Positions 52,659-61,698 of a DNA stretch of 64,000 nucleotides are shown piece after piece. Where the stretch lies: contig NZ_JAGSHT010000006.1 of assembly GCF_019947135.1 (NCBI RefSeq), positions 1 to 64,000 on the forward strand, written 5' to 3'. The notes under the pieces are model-generated. The model searched no databases. It saw only the letters and a program-made list of their open reading frames with translations, and had not been told where the DNA came from. Position numbers and translations under genes: made by a program. The DNA comes from Occultella gossypii (GTDB lineage: Bacteria > Actinomycetota > Actinomycetes > Actinomycetales > Beutenbergiaceae). Each line of letters starts with the position of its first letter. Position 1 is the stretch's first letter.

Positions 52659-53333
52659 TCAGTCCCGCGGCCGCCCGAACGCGGTGCACACGCAGGCCTC
52701 GTTGCCCTCGGGGTCGGCGAGCACCCAGAACGACGGCGCCGAGTGCGCACTGACCAGCTGTCCGCCCGCATCCAGGGCGGCCTGCACCCGGGCCTCGGCG
52801 GCGTCGAGTGGCACCCACACGTCGATGTGGATCCGGTTTCGCTGTCCGCGCGGGGCATCCATCTGCTGGAACCAGACGGCCGGATTGCCGTTCACCGGGT
52901 CCCCCAGCGCATCCGCGTCGCCCTCGAACTCGGGGGGCATGTCCTCCTCGTAGCCGAGGACGGCCCGCCAGAACGGCAGCACGGCGGGGATGTCGAGCGC
53001 ATCGATCGCGATCTCCTGCACCGAGACCAGCGCCGGCTCCGGGGTCAGGCCGAGCTCGGCCGCGATCGCGCTGATCGTGCGGGCGAGGTCCACGTCCAGC
53101 TCGGTGAGCCCGTCCGCCGAGTGCGTGGTGAGCACGACAGAGGTCCGGAAGTACCGCAGGTCCAGGTCCGGATGGTGGTCGGCCGCGTCAGCGGCTGCAC
53201 CCACCCGGGTCGCGAACGCGATGCCCTCGGCCAGCGACCCGGTCCGGAAGGTCGCGTGCAACGAGCGGATCAGCACCCGCCAGTCCTCGAGCCCGTCGAG
53301 TTCGGAAACGTCCTCAGCCGTCAGGGTGTCCAT
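52659..53333 (-). CDS. 4a-hydroxytetrahydrobiopterin dehydratase-VOC fusion
   Basis: A 224-residue two-domain protein. Residues 1-95 are a pterin-4a-carbinolamine dehydratase domain with the histidine pair in ADHHPDLDLRY and a Thr-containing VVLTTHS strand. Residues 100-224 form a glyoxalase-like VOC domain (DIPAVLPFWRAVLGYEED ... IHIDVWVPLDAAEARVQAAL). Such fusions are common in Actinobacteria; whether they recycle pterin cofactor or do something else is unclear. ATG 53333. It lies between ilvB and ilvD but is not obviously connected. Confidence 0.88.
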   Translation of the reverse strand: MDTLTAEDVSELDGLEDWRVLIRSLHATFRTGSLAEGIAFATRVGAAADAADHHPDLDLRYFRTSVVLTTHSADGLTELDVDLARTISAIAAELGLTPEPALVSVQEIAIDALDIPAVLPFWRAVLGYEEDMPPEFEGDADALGDPVNGNPAVWFQQMDAPRGQRNRIHIDVWVPLDAAEARVQAALDAGGQLVSAHSAPSFWVLADPEGNEACVCTAFGRPRD

Positions 53334-53456
53334 GCCTCTAGGCTGCCACCGCAACCCTCCACAAGCGAGGGCAGGCATGTCCTGCTCACCTGATGGTCCC
53401 GGGCGAACGGCGACGCACGCCGTTCGACCGGGCTCACAATTCCAGGCGGAGCCGGC

Positions 53457-55190
53457 TCAGGAGAGCACGGCCCCCTGCGACGCCGAACCGACCAGCTTCG
53501 CGTACTTGGCCAGGACGCCCCGCTTGAAGGCGTGGTCCAGCGGTGCCCAGCCCTCCTTGCGGGCCTCGAGCTCGGCGGCGTCGACGAGCACGTCGAGCGT
53601 CTTGTTGGCCACGTCCAGGCGGATCGGGTCACCGTCACGAACGAAGGCGATCGGGCCGCCGTCGACCGCCTCCGGCGCCACGTGCCCCACGCAGAGCCCG
53701 GTGGTGCCGCCGGAGAACCGCCCGTCGGTGAGCAGCAGCACGGTCTTGCCCAGCCCGGCGCCCTTGATGGCACCGGTGATCGCGAGCATCTCGCGCATCC
53801 CGGGTCCCCCCTTGGGGCCCTCGTACCGGATCACCACGACGTCGCCGTCGGTGATCGTGCCGTCCTCGAGCGCATCGAGCGCGGCACGCTCCCGCTCGAA
53901 CACGCGGGCGGTGCCCTCGAACACGTCGTCGTCGAAGCCCGCGGACTTGACCACGGCGCCGTCCGGGGCGAGCGAGCCACCGAGGATCGTGATGCCGCCG
54001 GTGTGGTGGATCGGGTTGTCCAGGGCACGCAGGATCTTGCCGTCCGGGTCCGGCGGGTCGATGTCCGCGAGGTTCTCCGCGACGGTCTTGCCGGTCACCG
54101 TGAGCGCGTCGCCGTGGATCAGGCCGGCGTCCAGGAGTGCCTTCATGATCACCGGCACGCCACCGATGCGGTCCACGTCATTCATCACGTAGCGGCCGAA
54201 CGGCTTGAGGTCACCCAGGTGCGGAACCCTCGCAGCGATCCGGTCGAAGTCCGCGAGCGTCAGGTCCACCTCGGCCTCGTTCGCGATGGCGAGCAGGTGC
54301 AGCACCGCGTTCGTGGACCCACCGAACGCCATCACCACGGCGATCGCGTTCTCGAACGCCTTCTTGGTCATGATGTCGCGCGCGGTGATGCCCTTGCGGA
54401 GCATCTCCACGACGGCCTCGCCGGAGAGGTGGGCGAAGTTGTCGCGGCGTCGGTCCGCCGACGGCGGCGCGGCCGAGCCCGGCAGGGACATGCCCATCGC
54501 CTCGGCCACGGAAGCCATCGTGTTCGCGGTGTACATGCCACCGCAGGCACCCTCGCCGGGGCAGATGGCCCGCTCGATCCGGTCCAGGTCACCCTTGCTC
54601 ATCAGGCCGCGCGAGCACGCGCCGACCGCCTCGAAGGCGTCGATCAGGGTGACGTCCTTCTCGGTGCCGTCCTCGAGCTTCACCCAGCCCGGCATGATCG
54701 AGCCCGCGTAGAGGAACACGCTGGCCAGGTCCAGGCGGGCGGCGGCCATGAGCATGCCCGGCAGCGACTTGTCGCAGCCGGCCAGCAGCACCGACCCGTC
54801 GAGCCGCTCGGCCATCATCACGGCCTCGACCGAGTCCGCGATGATGTCGCGGGACACCAGCGAGAAGTGCATGCCCTCGTGGCCCATCGAAATACCGTCG
54901 GAGACGGAGATGGTGCCGAACTGCAGCGGGTACCCGCCACCGGCGTGCACGCCCTCCTTCGCGCCCTGGGCCAGCCGGTCCAGGGACAGGTTGCACGGCG
55001 TGATCTCGTTCCACGAGCTGGCGATACCGATCTGGGGCTTGACCCAGTCGCCGTCACCCATGCCGACGGCGCGCAGCATCCCGCGCGACGCCGTGGCCTC
55101 GATGCCGTCGGTGACCTGCCGGCTGCGCGGCTTGATGTCCGGAGTGCTGGGGGCGCTACCCCCGGGTCCTGCGGTGCTGGGAGCAGTCAT
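53457..55190 (-). CDS. ilvD: Dihydroxy-acid dehydratase
   Basis: A 577-residue Fe-S dehydratase for the penultimate step of Val/Ile synthesis. Cysteines for the cluster lie in [26 protein letters not shown] and [17 protein letters not shown]; the Mg/active-site loop is [27 protein letters not shown] 55190 follows TATGAT at 7 nt (leaderless), a near-consensus -10. It is monocistronic, with 124 bp to the fusion gene downstream. Confidence 0.97.
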   Translation of the reverse strand: MTAPSTAGPGGSAPSTPDIKPRSRQVTDGIEATASRGMLRAVGMGDGDWVKPQIGIASSWNEITPCNLSLDRLAQGAKEGVHAGGGYPLQFGTISVSDGISMGHEGMHFSLVSRDIIADSVEAVMMAERLDGSVLLAGCDKSLPGMLMAAARLDLASVFLYAGSIMPGWVKLEDGTEKDVTLIDAFEAVGACSRGLMSKGDLDRIERAICPGEGACGGMYTANTMASVAEAMGMSLPGSAAPPSADRRRDNFAHLSGEAVVEMLRKGITARDIMTKKAFENAIAVVMAFGGSTNAVLHLLAIANEAEVDLTLADFDRIAARVPHLGDLKPFGRYVMNDVDRIGGVPVIMKALLDAGLIHGDALTVTGKTVAENLADIDPPDPDGKILRALDNPIHHTGGITILGGSLAPDGAVVKSAGFDDDVFEGTARVFERERAALDALEDGTITDGDVVVIRYEGPKGGPGMREMLAITGAIKGAGLGKTVLLLTDGRFSGGTTGLCVGHVAPEAVDGGPIAFVRDGDPIRLDVANKTLDVLVDAAELEARKEGWAPLDHAFKRGVLAKYAKLVGSASQGAVLS

Positions 55191-55197
55191 GGTTCGG

Positions 55198-55203
55198 ATC
55201 ATA
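55198..55203 (-). promoter_or_regulatory. -10 element of ilvD
   Basis: TATGAT lies 7 nt before ATG 55190. Confidence 0.65.
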
Positions 55204-55402
55204 GGACTCCGACGGCGGTGCTGGCGCCGGTGGTCACGTCGCGGACTGCAGGCCTGCCGCTCGGGGCGTTCTCGGCGATGATGTGCGCAGCGTCACAGCG
55301 AGACGGTGCCGCGCCGGGACCTCCGGCCCGGGTCCGGCCCGCTCCGGTGCGAAACGATCAGGTCATCCGATCCACCAGCAGCTCAGACCGAGGGGAACTC
55401 TC

Positions 55403-55909
55403 ATGAGCACCGACAGCACCACCACCGAGGCCACCACCCCGTCCGCCCCCGGCGGGGCCGCGAAGTTCGCGAGGCTCACCGGCCTGATCCTGTTGATCGC
55501 CGGCATCGTGTTCGTCCTCGCCGGAGGCACCACCTGGGGCGTCGTGACCTCCCAGCTGAAGGCCGAGGAGATCACGATCTCGGAGGACGCCCGGTGGTTC
55601 GCGGGTCAGCAGGTCGGTGGCCCGCTCACCGCGTTCTCGCAGGCCGACATCATCAACACCCACGCCCTCCACGCCACGGAGGGCCGCACCTACGCCGAAC
55701 TCGGCGCGGCGATGTCCGAGGTCGAGGAGGGCAGCGCCGAGCACGAGGAGCTGGCCGCCCAGCGCGCCACCGTCATGAACGCCTCGTTCCTGCGGGCCTC
55801 GCTGTTCACCTCGGTGGTCGCCTATGGCGTCGCTGCTCTGGTCGTCGGCCTGGGCGTACTGCTCGGTTTCGCCGGCGTCGCGTTCCGCAAGCTCGGCGCC
55901 ACCGCCTGA
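55403..55909 (+). CDS. Two-helix membrane protein of unknown function
   Basis: A 168-residue protein with a Thr/Ala-rich cytoplasmic start, hydrophobic segments at about 22-47 and 130-158, and a polar extracytoplasmic loop of about 80 residues (ITISEDARWFAGQQVGGPLTAFSQADIINTHALHATEGRTYAEL). Similar sequences are often mislabelled ring-opening dioxygenase in databases, for which I see no support. ATG 55403 follows AGGGGAA. A strong terminator follows. Confidence 0.72.
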   Translation: MSTDSTTTEATTPSAPGGAAKFARLTGLILLIAGIVFVLAGGTTWGVVTSQLKAEEITISEDARWFAGQQVGGPLTAFSQADIINTHALHATEGRTYAELGAAMSEVEEGSAEHEELAAQRATVMNASFLRASLFTSVVAYGVAALVVGLGVLLGFAGVAFRKLGATA

Positions 55910-55922
55910 GTCACCACGCCCA

Positions 55923-55958
55923 GCACGGGCGCCGCGCGAGGTCGCGCGGCGCCCGTGC
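55923..55958 (+). terminator. Perfect 17-bp hairpin terminator
   Basis: GCACGGGCGCCGCGCGA and TCGCGCGGCGCCCGTGC pair with a 2-nt loop, 14 nt after the upstream stop and just before the next promoter. Confidence 0.8.
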
Positions 55959-55969
55959 TTCGTGCTGGC

Positions 55970-55975
55970 TACGAT
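55970..55975 (+). promoter_or_regulatory. -10 element for leaderless gene at 55982
   Basis: TACGAT lies 6 nt before GTG 55982. Confidence 0.55.
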
Positions 55976-55981
55976 CTGTCC

Positions 55982-56617
55982 GTGGCCGCCAACCCCGATC
56001 CGATCGAGATCGTGACCAGCCACGGCCCGGCCCTGGTCCACCCGCGACCGTCCGACGCCGACCGGACCGGTGCCCTGCTGCTCGGCCACGGCGCCGGTGG
56101 CGGGGTCGGCGCCCCGGACCTGCTCGCGGCCACCTCCGCGGCCCGGGCCGCCGGCTTGGACGTCTACCTGGTCGAGCAGCCGTACCGGGTCGCCGGGCGC
56201 CGTGCGCCCGCCCCGGCCCGCCAGCTCGACGCGGCCTGGCTCGAGGTGCTCGCCCACCTGCGCGCCCACGTCCTGGGCGACGCCCCCGTGGTGGTCGGCG
56301 GCCGGTCCTCCGGTGCCCGGGTCGCGTGCCGAACGGCGGCCGACGGCGGAGCCCGGGGCGTGCTGTGTCTCGCCTTCCCGCTGCATCCGCCGGGCCGCGC
56401 CGCGGACCCGAGCAAGTCCCGGCTACCCGAGCTGGAGGCCGTCGGCGTGCCGGTGCTGATCGTCCAGGGCGCGCGGGACCCGTTCGGGATGCCACCGGCC
56501 GGCCCCGGCCGGACGATCGTGACCCAGCCCGGCGACCACTCACTGAAGGGCGACCTACCCGGCGTGCGTGCCGCCGTCGGGCAATGGCTCACGCAACTCT
56601 TGACGATCGGGACCTAA
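55982..56617 (+). CDS. Alpha/beta-hydrolase, KANL3/Tex30-like
   Basis: A 211-residue hydrolase with GALLLGHGAGGG, nucleophile Ser in VVGGRSSGARVA (near 107), Asp in VQGARDPFG and His in PGDHSLKG. The order matches the KANL3/Tex30 (dienelactone hydrolase-like) group. The substrate is unknown. The GTG start is set by TACGAT 6 nt upstream; a longer frame from 55955 would run through the promoter. Confidence 0.85.
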   Translation: MAANPDPIEIVTSHGPALVHPRPSDADRTGALLLGHGAGGGVGAPDLLAATSAARAAGLDVYLVEQPYRVAGRRAPAPARQLDAAWLEVLAHLRAHVLGDAPVVVGGRSSGARVACRTAADGGARGVLCLAFPLHPPGRAADPSKSRLPELEAVGVPVLIVQGARDPFGMPPAGPGRTIVTQPGDHSLKGDLPGVRAAVGQWLTQLLTIGT

Positions 56618-56699
56618 GCCCCACCAGCCGCGGAATCCTGCGGAAGAAATGGGGACATTCGCCCCAGGTTTCGCTGGCCCGCGGCCGGAAGAATTACTC

Positions 56700-56750
56700 A
56701 TGAACGGTCCACCAGATGAGGACCACGTCCCAGAGGGAACGAGATCATGA
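56700..56750 (+). CDS. Possible 16-codon upstream ORF overlapping doxX
   Basis: ATG 56700 opens a 16-residue frame (MNGPPDEDHVPEGTRS) whose stop overlaps the doxX-like ATG as ATGA. No ribosome site is clear. Translation would couple to the membrane protein gene. Confidence 0.3.
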   Translation: MNGPPDEDHVPEGTRS

Positions 56751-57322
56751 GCAAGACCACCACAGCCCCGGCCCCGGTCCAGGAGGTCCGCACCCAGCAG
56801 GACATCGTCACCCGGCCGGGTGCGCGCAAGGTCCTCGCCGTGAGCCGCATCGTCATCGGGTTCACGTTCCTGTGGGCCTTCCTGGACAAGTTGTTCGGAC
56901 TGAACTTCTCCACCCCGCCGGAGGGCTCCTGGCTCAACGGCGGCACTCCCGCCCAGGGCTTCATCGGCGGCATCGAGGGCCCGTTCGCCGGGTTCTTCGG
57001 CCTTTTCGCGAACCCGTTCGGTGACTTCCTGTTCATGGTCGGCCTGCTCGGCATCGGGGTCGCCATGATCACCGGCGCCGGCCTGCGGATCGCGGCCGTC
57101 GGGGGCACGCTCCTGATGCTGTTCATGTTCGTCGCCGCCCTCCCGACCGCGACTGCGATGGTCGACGGCGAACTGATCCGCGGCGCCACCAACCCCATCG
57201 TCGACTCGCACTGGCACGAGGCACTGCTGCTGATCATCGCCGCCGTCACGTTGGCCGGCGACACCTGGGGCCTTGGCAAGTGGTGGGCGTCCAAGATCGG
57301 CAAGCACACCTGGCTCCGGTGA
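56747..57322 (+). CDS. DoxX-like membrane protein
   Basis: A 191-residue membrane protein with four hydrophobic segments (about 30-47, 95-115, 118-138, 160-178). SRIVIGFTFLWAFLDKLFGLNF at the first helix is the DoxX/thiosulfate-quinone-oxidoreductase-like signature. The electron donor is unknown. ATG 56747 follows GAGGGAA. The upstream 129 bp contains a 5-bp inverted repeat (TGGGG/CCCCA) and a possible uORF. Confidence 0.82.
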   Translation: MSKTTTAPAPVQEVRTQQDIVTRPGARKVLAVSRIVIGFTFLWAFLDKLFGLNFSTPPEGSWLNGGTPAQGFIGGIEGPFAGFFGLFANPFGDFLFMVGLLGIGVAMITGAGLRIAAVGGTLLMLFMFVAALPTATAMVDGELIRGATNPIVDSHWHEALLLIIAAVTLAGDTWGLGKWWASKIGKHTWLR

Positions 57323-57471
57323 CTGAGCCGGCACCCACACCTGAGGGGCACGGATCACAACTGAATACGGAGTCCCCCGGCTCCCCCGTACTGCGGGCCT
57401 GCACCTATCCCCTCGGGTGCGGGCCCGCAACCATGTCCGGGCGGCGGCCACGCCACCTGGGTGGCCGCGGC

Positions 57472-58317
57472 TCAGGCGCGGCGGACCAGCACGTCCCCGC
57501 TGACGGTCCGCAGCCGCAGCACCACGGCGCCGCCACCCTCGCCGTCGGGCCCGTCGCCCGGGGTGAGTTCGCTGTGGACGCTGCCGGAGATCGAGCTGCA
57601 GTCGAGCATCGCGGCCGTGCCGAGCGGGATTCCCACGACGATGTCGCCCGATGCGGCCTTCGCGGTGATCTCCCCGTCGGCGGCACGGCGGACGACGAGG
57701 TCGCCCGAGCCGGTGCGCAGGCCGACGCGGCCGGTGACCTCCTTGATCACGATGTCGCCGGAGCCGGTCGCGGCGTCGACATCACCACCCGAGTCGACCC
57801 CGACGTCACCGGAACCGGTGCGGACCTCGAGGTTGCCGGCGGTACCGACGTGCACGTCGCCGGACCCGCTGACGAGGTGCCCGGTGCCGACGCTGCCGAT
57901 GCTGACGTCCCCGGAGCCGGACGTGGCGTCCAGATCCTCGGCGCTGCGGATCTCGACGTCGCCGGAGCCCGACTTGACCCTCGTGCGCCCGAGCCGACCG
58001 CTGGCGAGCACGTCACCGGATCCGGTCTCGAGGTCGAGGTCGGACCCTGCGGGCACGTCGACCTCGACGCGCAGCCGCGCGGACCCACCGAACAGCCGGG
58101 TCCGCGCCGTCGGCACCTCGATGCGGAGGTCACCACCCTCGAAGGTGACCCGCGTGGCCTCGGCGATCGCTGCGCCGTCGGATCCCCGGACGATCAGCCG
58201 CACGCGGGCCACGCCCGGGACGTCGGCGGGGTCAGCGGCGGCCAGGATCAGATCGCTGGCCCGCATCTTGGCGTGCACCCGGACGGGGCCGGTGACAGGG
58301 AACTCGTAGTCGGTCAT
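57472..58317 (-). CDS. DUF4097 beta-strand-repeat protein
   Basis: A 281-residue protein. After a beta-rich start (1-85), residues 90-250 consist of at least seven repeats of about 19 residues around GSGD(V/I) (TGSGDVLASG, SGSGDVEIRS, SGSGDVSIGS and so on), predicted to form a right-handed beta-helix of the DUF4097/DUF4098 kind. There is no signal peptide or membrane segment. It is the third gene of the RHH-microprotein-DUF4097 cassette. Function is unknown. Confidence 0.87.
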   Translation of the reverse strand: MTDYEFPVTGPVRVHAKMRASDLILAAADPADVPGVARVRLIVRGSDGAAIAEATRVTFEGGDLRIEVPTARTRLFGGSARLRVEVDVPAGSDLDLETGSGDVLASGRLGRTRVKSGSGDVEIRSAEDLDATSGSGDVSIGSVGTGHLVSGSGDVHVGTAGNLEVRTGSGDVGVDSGGDVDAATGSGDIVIKEVTGRVGLRTGSGDLVVRRAADGEITAKAASGDIVVGIPLGTAAMLDCSSISGSVHSELTPGDGPDGEGGGAVVLRLRTVSGDVLVRRA

Positions 58318-58363
58318 CGCCGATCCTGCTCTCTTGGCTTGCTCTGGACGAGGGGTGGTCGGG

Positions 58364-58510
58364 CTAGAGGTTGTCGGACGGTCGAGGGCGGGTCGCGCTG
58401 TTGCGGGTCCCGGTGCGCGAACGACGGCGGCGGTTCAGCCGGGCGAAGTCCTCCTGGATGGGTCCACCCATCCGGGTGGCGGCGATGGCGGCGTAGGCGT
58501 TGTCGAACAT
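58364..58510 (-). CDS. 48-residue microprotein in the RHH-DUF4097 cassette
   Basis: A short ORF (start MFDNAYAAIAATRMGG, end ATRPRPSDNL) with GAGAGG 7 nt before its ATG. It lies 11 nt after the RHH gene stop and 46 nt before the DUF4097 start. It is Arg-rich in its second half (RLNRRRRSR). No family is recognised; spacing and ribosome site argue it is real. Confidence 0.6.
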   Translation of the reverse strand: MFDNAYAAIAATRMGGPIQEDFARLNRRRRSRTGTRNSATRPRPSDNL

Positions 58511-58521
58511 GTCTGGGCCTC

Positions 58522-59091
58522 TCAACGGACCCAGCCGGTCATGCGGCGACCGGTCTGGGTGAAGTTCTGGGTGGGCTGGTCCTGCGCCGGTGCGGCGAGG
58601 ACCTTCTGGATGGTGCGGACCAACCAGGAGTTGACGCTCAGGCCCTCGGTCGAGGCTGCGTCGTCGACGCGTGTCTTCAGGCCCTCGGGCAGCCGCAGCG
58701 AGATGCGGGTCGTCGACCCGTCCTCGTCGGCCTCGGGCGCTGGCGGCACGGGCGGGGCGGGCGGGGCGGGCGGGCCGGAGGCCCACGGCATCGAGCCCGG
58801 GCCGTTCGGGGAGCCGAAGGCAACGGTGGATTCGGAGTCGGCGCCGCGGGGGCGCTGCTCCACGACGATCTCCGGGGCGCCGCCGCGCAGGCGGACCTCG
58901 ACGACATCGCCGTCGAGCCGGAGCGTGACGTCGGCGGCGACGTCGGACGCGAGCTCCATGAGGCTCAGGCGCAGGGCCGGTTCGAGGGTCTGGGAGAGCC
59001 GCTCTGCGGCCTCCTGGACCTCGGGCGAGGAGGCGCGCGTCGCGTTGGCGAGCGCCTGCTGCAGCGAGGAGAGGTAGGGGTTCAGGTCCAT
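58522..59091 (-). CDS. Ribbon-helix-helix (HicB/Arc-like) DNA-binding protein
   Basis: A 189-residue protein. Residues 1-65 are helical (LSSLQQALANATRASSPEVQEAAERL), 70-85 form a short beta region, about 95-120 are Pro-rich, and about 127-165 carry a C-terminal ribbon-helix-helix (STTRISLRLPEGLKTRVDDAASTEGLSVNSWLVRTI). Often annotated HicB-family antitoxin, but no HicA toxin is next to it. The ATG overlaps a 14-bp inverted repeat, and a CATGAT -10 lies 6 nt upstream, so it probably represses its own leaderless transcript. Confidence 0.85.
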   Translation of the reverse strand: MDLNPYLSSLQQALANATRASSPEVQEAAERLSQTLEPALRLSLMELASDVAADVTLRLDGDVVEVRLRGGAPEIVVEQRPRGADSESTVAFGSPNGPGSMPWASGPPAPPAPPVPPAPEADEDGSTTRISLRLPEGLKTRVDDAASTEGLSVNSWLVRTIQKVLAAPAQDQPTQNFTQTGRRMTGWVR

Positions 59092-59175
59092 GACGCCATC
59101 ATGACATCATGATGGCGTCACGCGCAACCCCAATCTGACGTCAATTTGAATCAGAGTGACGTCAGTCTGACGCAG
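59091..59175. promoter_or_regulatory. Helically phased TGACGTCA-type operator array
   Basis: TGACNNCA-like octamers begin at 59091 (TGACGCCA), 59102 (TGACATCA), 59113 (TGGCGTCA), 59136 and 59157 (both TGACGTCA), with weaker copies at 59147 (TGAATCAG) and 59168 (TGACGCAG). Spacings are 11, 11, 23, 11, 10 and 11 bp. Copies 1-3 form a perfect 14-bp inverted repeat over the -10 and start codon of the RHH gene. Tandem RHH-dimer binding fits; the protein partner is inferred. Confidence 0.72.
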
Positions 59176-59179
59176 GTAC

Positions 59180-60352
59180 CTACGGACGGGTCTCGTCGTA
59201 GCGGGCGCGAGCGCGCGTGAGGTCCTCCTCGGACAACTCGCCCCAGGCCCGGAGCCGGCTCAGTCCGCCGTCGGGATAGACGTCCAGGCGCAGGTGCGTG
59301 GCGGGCACGCTCGTGTCGGTGAGGAACCGGTGCCGGGTGTCGGCCTGCACGGCCACCTTGGCGAGGATGTCCGTCCACTGGCCGCCCTCCCCATCGGGAC
59401 TGGTGTCCAGATCCGCGCCCGGGGCCAGGTCGGCGACGCTGAGCCGGACCCAGCCGGGGGCGTTGCCGACGTAGTAGCTCGTGTCCACCTCGACGTGGGC
59501 GATGGTGCCGCGCTGGGCCAAACTGAAGATGGCGTAGTCGTTGCCGGGGCCGCGGCGGCGGGCGTTCTCCCACCCCTCCCCCATGTTCCGGGCGCGCCCG
59601 GGCAGGATGATCGCCGCCGGAGAGGAGTAGAACGCGTCCGAGGCGTAGGCGAGGCTGCCGCCGTTCTCGGCCGCGGCCAGGTCGATGGTGCCGGTCAGGA
59701 AGTCCGGGTCCGGAACGGCCTCGCCGTGCACGCGGAAACGGGCCACGCCACCGTCGGGGTAGATGGACAGGCGCACGTGCGTCCAGCGCCGGTCGGAGTC
59801 CACGGCGTAGTAGTTCGGGGTGTCCCCTAGCGCGTCGCTGCGCGGCACGAGCGTGCGCCAGTCCGCCTCGAGCAGGTCGGACACGCTGGGGTAGCCGTCC
59901 AATGCGACGGCCTCCACGGAGATGAACGGCGGATAGTTGCCGCGGAACCAGGCGGTGTCCACGACCACGCCGTGCACCACACCGGGCACGCCGAGGCGCA
60001 CGATGGCCCAGTCGTTGCCGTCATCGCGGCGACGGCGGGTCTCCCAGCCGTCGTAGACCTTGCCCTTGTGGCCGAAGTCGGCCGGGTCGAAGGCGGGCCG
60101 GTGCGCGCTGATCAGGTTCTCCCGCTGGGCGAACAGCTCGTCGTTGGCGGCCACGACCGAGCCGGCAAGTGCGCGGGAGGCGAGATCGGGGTAGCTGAGG
60201 AACTCGGGTGCGCTGGAGTTCTCGTCCTCGGTGCCGGTCGCGACGTGTCCGCCGCGGTCGGGCTCGGCGGTGGCACCGGCGGCGGTGACCTGGATGGCCG
60301 GGCGGACGCCCGACCTCTCGCCGGCTCGGCTGTGTTCGGGCTGGGTGTTCAT
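59180..60352 (-). CDS. alc: Allantoicase
   Basis: A 390-residue protein with two similar beta-jelly-roll halves, the allantoicase architecture: [20 protein letters not shown] in the first (about 95-114) and [19 protein letters not shown] in the second. It hydrolyses allantoate to ureidoglycolate and urea. About 45 residues of low complexity precede the fold. ATG 60352 overlaps the allB stop. It is the last gene of the gcl-glxK-allB-alc operon. Confidence 0.93.
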   Translation of the reverse strand: MNTQPEHSRAGERSGVRPAIQVTAAGATAEPDRGGHVATGTEDENSSAPEFLSYPDLASRALAGSVVAANDELFAQRENLISAHRPAFDPADFGHKGKVYDGWETRRRRDDGNDWAIVRLGVPGVVHGVVVDTAWFRGNYPPFISVEAVALDGYPSVSDLLEADWRTLVPRSDALGDTPNYYAVDSDRRWTHVRLSIYPDGGVARFRVHGEAVPDPDFLTGTIDLAAAENGGSLAYASDAFYSSPAAIILPGRARNMGEGWENARRRGPGNDYAIFSLAQRGTIAHVEVDTSYYVGNAPGWVRLSVADLAPGADLDTSPDGEGGQWTDILAKVAVQADTRHRFLTDTSVPATHLRLDVYPDGGLSRLRAWGELSEEDLTRARARYDETRP

Positions 60353-61698
60353 GAATGTCCTCTCCGGAGCAGCGCTCCTCGTGGTGTGCGGAAGTCCACC
60401 TCGACGCCGCGGAGCAGGGTGGTCCGTACCACTCCCGACAGGGTCCGGCCGGCGTAGGCGGTGATGGGGTTCCTGTGGTGCAGGGCGGCCGGGTCGACGA
60501 CGAACGTCTCGTCCGGCGCGAACACGGCGAGGTCGGCGTCCGCCCCGACGGCGATCGCGCCCTTGCGTTGCAGGCCGGCCACCCGCGCGGGACCGGCGGA
60601 CATCCAGCCGACCACCCGGTCCAGGTCGATACCCCGCCCGCGCGCCGCCGTCCACATGATCGGCAGCCCGAGCTGCAGCGAGGCGACACCGCCCCACGCC
60701 TGCCCGAAGTCGCCGGTGTCGAGCGCCTTGAGGTCGACGGTGGACGGCGAGTGGTCGGAGACCACGGCGTCGATGGTGCCGTCGGTGAGCGCCTCCCAGA
60801 GCCGGTCGGCATTCGCACCCTCCCGGATCGGCGGGCAGCACTTGAACGTGGTGGCGCCGGCCGGGACGTCCTCGGCGGTGAGGGTGAGGTAGTGCGGGCA
60901 GGTCTCGACCGTGATCCGCACGCCGTCGCGGCGGGCGCTGACGATCATCGGCAGGGCGTCGGAGGAGCTCAGGTGCAGGATGTGCACCCGCGCCCCGGTC
61001 CAACGGGCGCGTTCGATGACGACGGCGATCGCCAGGTTCTCCGCACCGCGTGGCCGGGACGCGAGGAAGTCGGCGTAACCGGGGCCGTGAGCGGGTGGAG
61101 CGTGGTCGATCGACCCGGCGTCCTCGGCGTGCACGATCATCTGTGCGTCGAACCGGGCGAGCTCGCGCAGGTCCACCTCCAGCTCGTCGGCGTCGAGCGG
61201 ACGGAACTCGTCCACGCCGGAGGGCAGCAGGAAGCACTTGAACCCGAACACGCCCGCCTCATGCAGCGGCGCCAGGTTCGGCGTGCTGCCCGGCACGGCG
61301 CCACCCCAGAAGCCGACGTCCACGAACCGCTTGCCCTCGCTCGCGGCGATCTTCGCCGCCAGGGCCGGCACGTCGACCGTGGGCGGGATCGAGTTCAGCG
61401 GCATGTCGATGACCGTGGTCACCCCGCCGGCCGCGGCGGCCCGGGTGGCGCTGGCGAAGCCCTCCCAGTCGGTGCGGCCGGGCTCGTTGATGTGCACGTG
61501 GGAATCCACCAGCCCGGGCAGCAGCACCTCGTCGGCTGCCAGGGTGCGCACCTGCGCGCCGGCGAGCCCGGCGCCCAGGGGCGCGATGGTCGCGATCGCG
61601 CCGTCGCGGATCCCGATCTCGACGGCGGCGCTGCCGTCGGGCGTGATGGCTCGCTCGGCTCGGACCACCAGGTCGTGGTCGGGCTGTTCCGCAGTCAT
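60349..61698 (-). CDS. allB: Allantoinase
   Basis: A 449-residue cyclic amidohydrolase that opens allantoin to allantoate. Metal and catalytic residues are visible: [17 protein letters not shown], carbamylated Lys in [13 protein letters not shown], His in [16 protein letters not shown] and Asp in [12 protein letters not shown] 61698 overlaps the glxK stop; it couples to alc downstream. Confidence 0.95.
   Translation of the reverse strand: MTAEQPDHDLVVRAERAITPDGSAAVEIGIRDGAIATIAPLGAGLAGAQVRTLAADEVLLPGLVDSHVHINEPGRTDWEGFASATRAAAAGGVTTVIDMPLNSIPPTVDVPALAAKIAASEGKRFVDVGFWGGAVPGSTPNLAPLHEAGVFGFKCFLLPSGVDEFRPLDADELEVDLRELARFDAQMIVHAEDAGSIDHAPPAHGPGYADFLASRPRGAENLAIAVVIERARWTGARVHILHLSSSDALPMIVSARRDGVRITVETCPHYLTLTAEDVPAGATTFKCCPPIREGANADRLWEALTDGTIDAVVSDHSPSTVDLKALDTGDFGQAWGGVASLQLGLPIMWTAARGRGIDLDRVVGWMSAGPARVAGLQRKGAIAVGADADLAVFAPDETFVVDPAALHHRNPITAYAGRTLSGVVRTTLLRGVEVDFRTPRGALLRRGHS

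Noticed and set aside
57600-58060. Tandem-repeat or CRISPR-like array
   Set aside because: The periodicity is the GSGD protein repeat of the DUF4097 gene; the DNA copies diverge and there are no spacers.
58522-59091. HicAB toxin-antitoxin system
   Set aside because: No HicA-like toxin (short dsRBD-fold ORF with the active-site histidine) lies next to the RHH gene.
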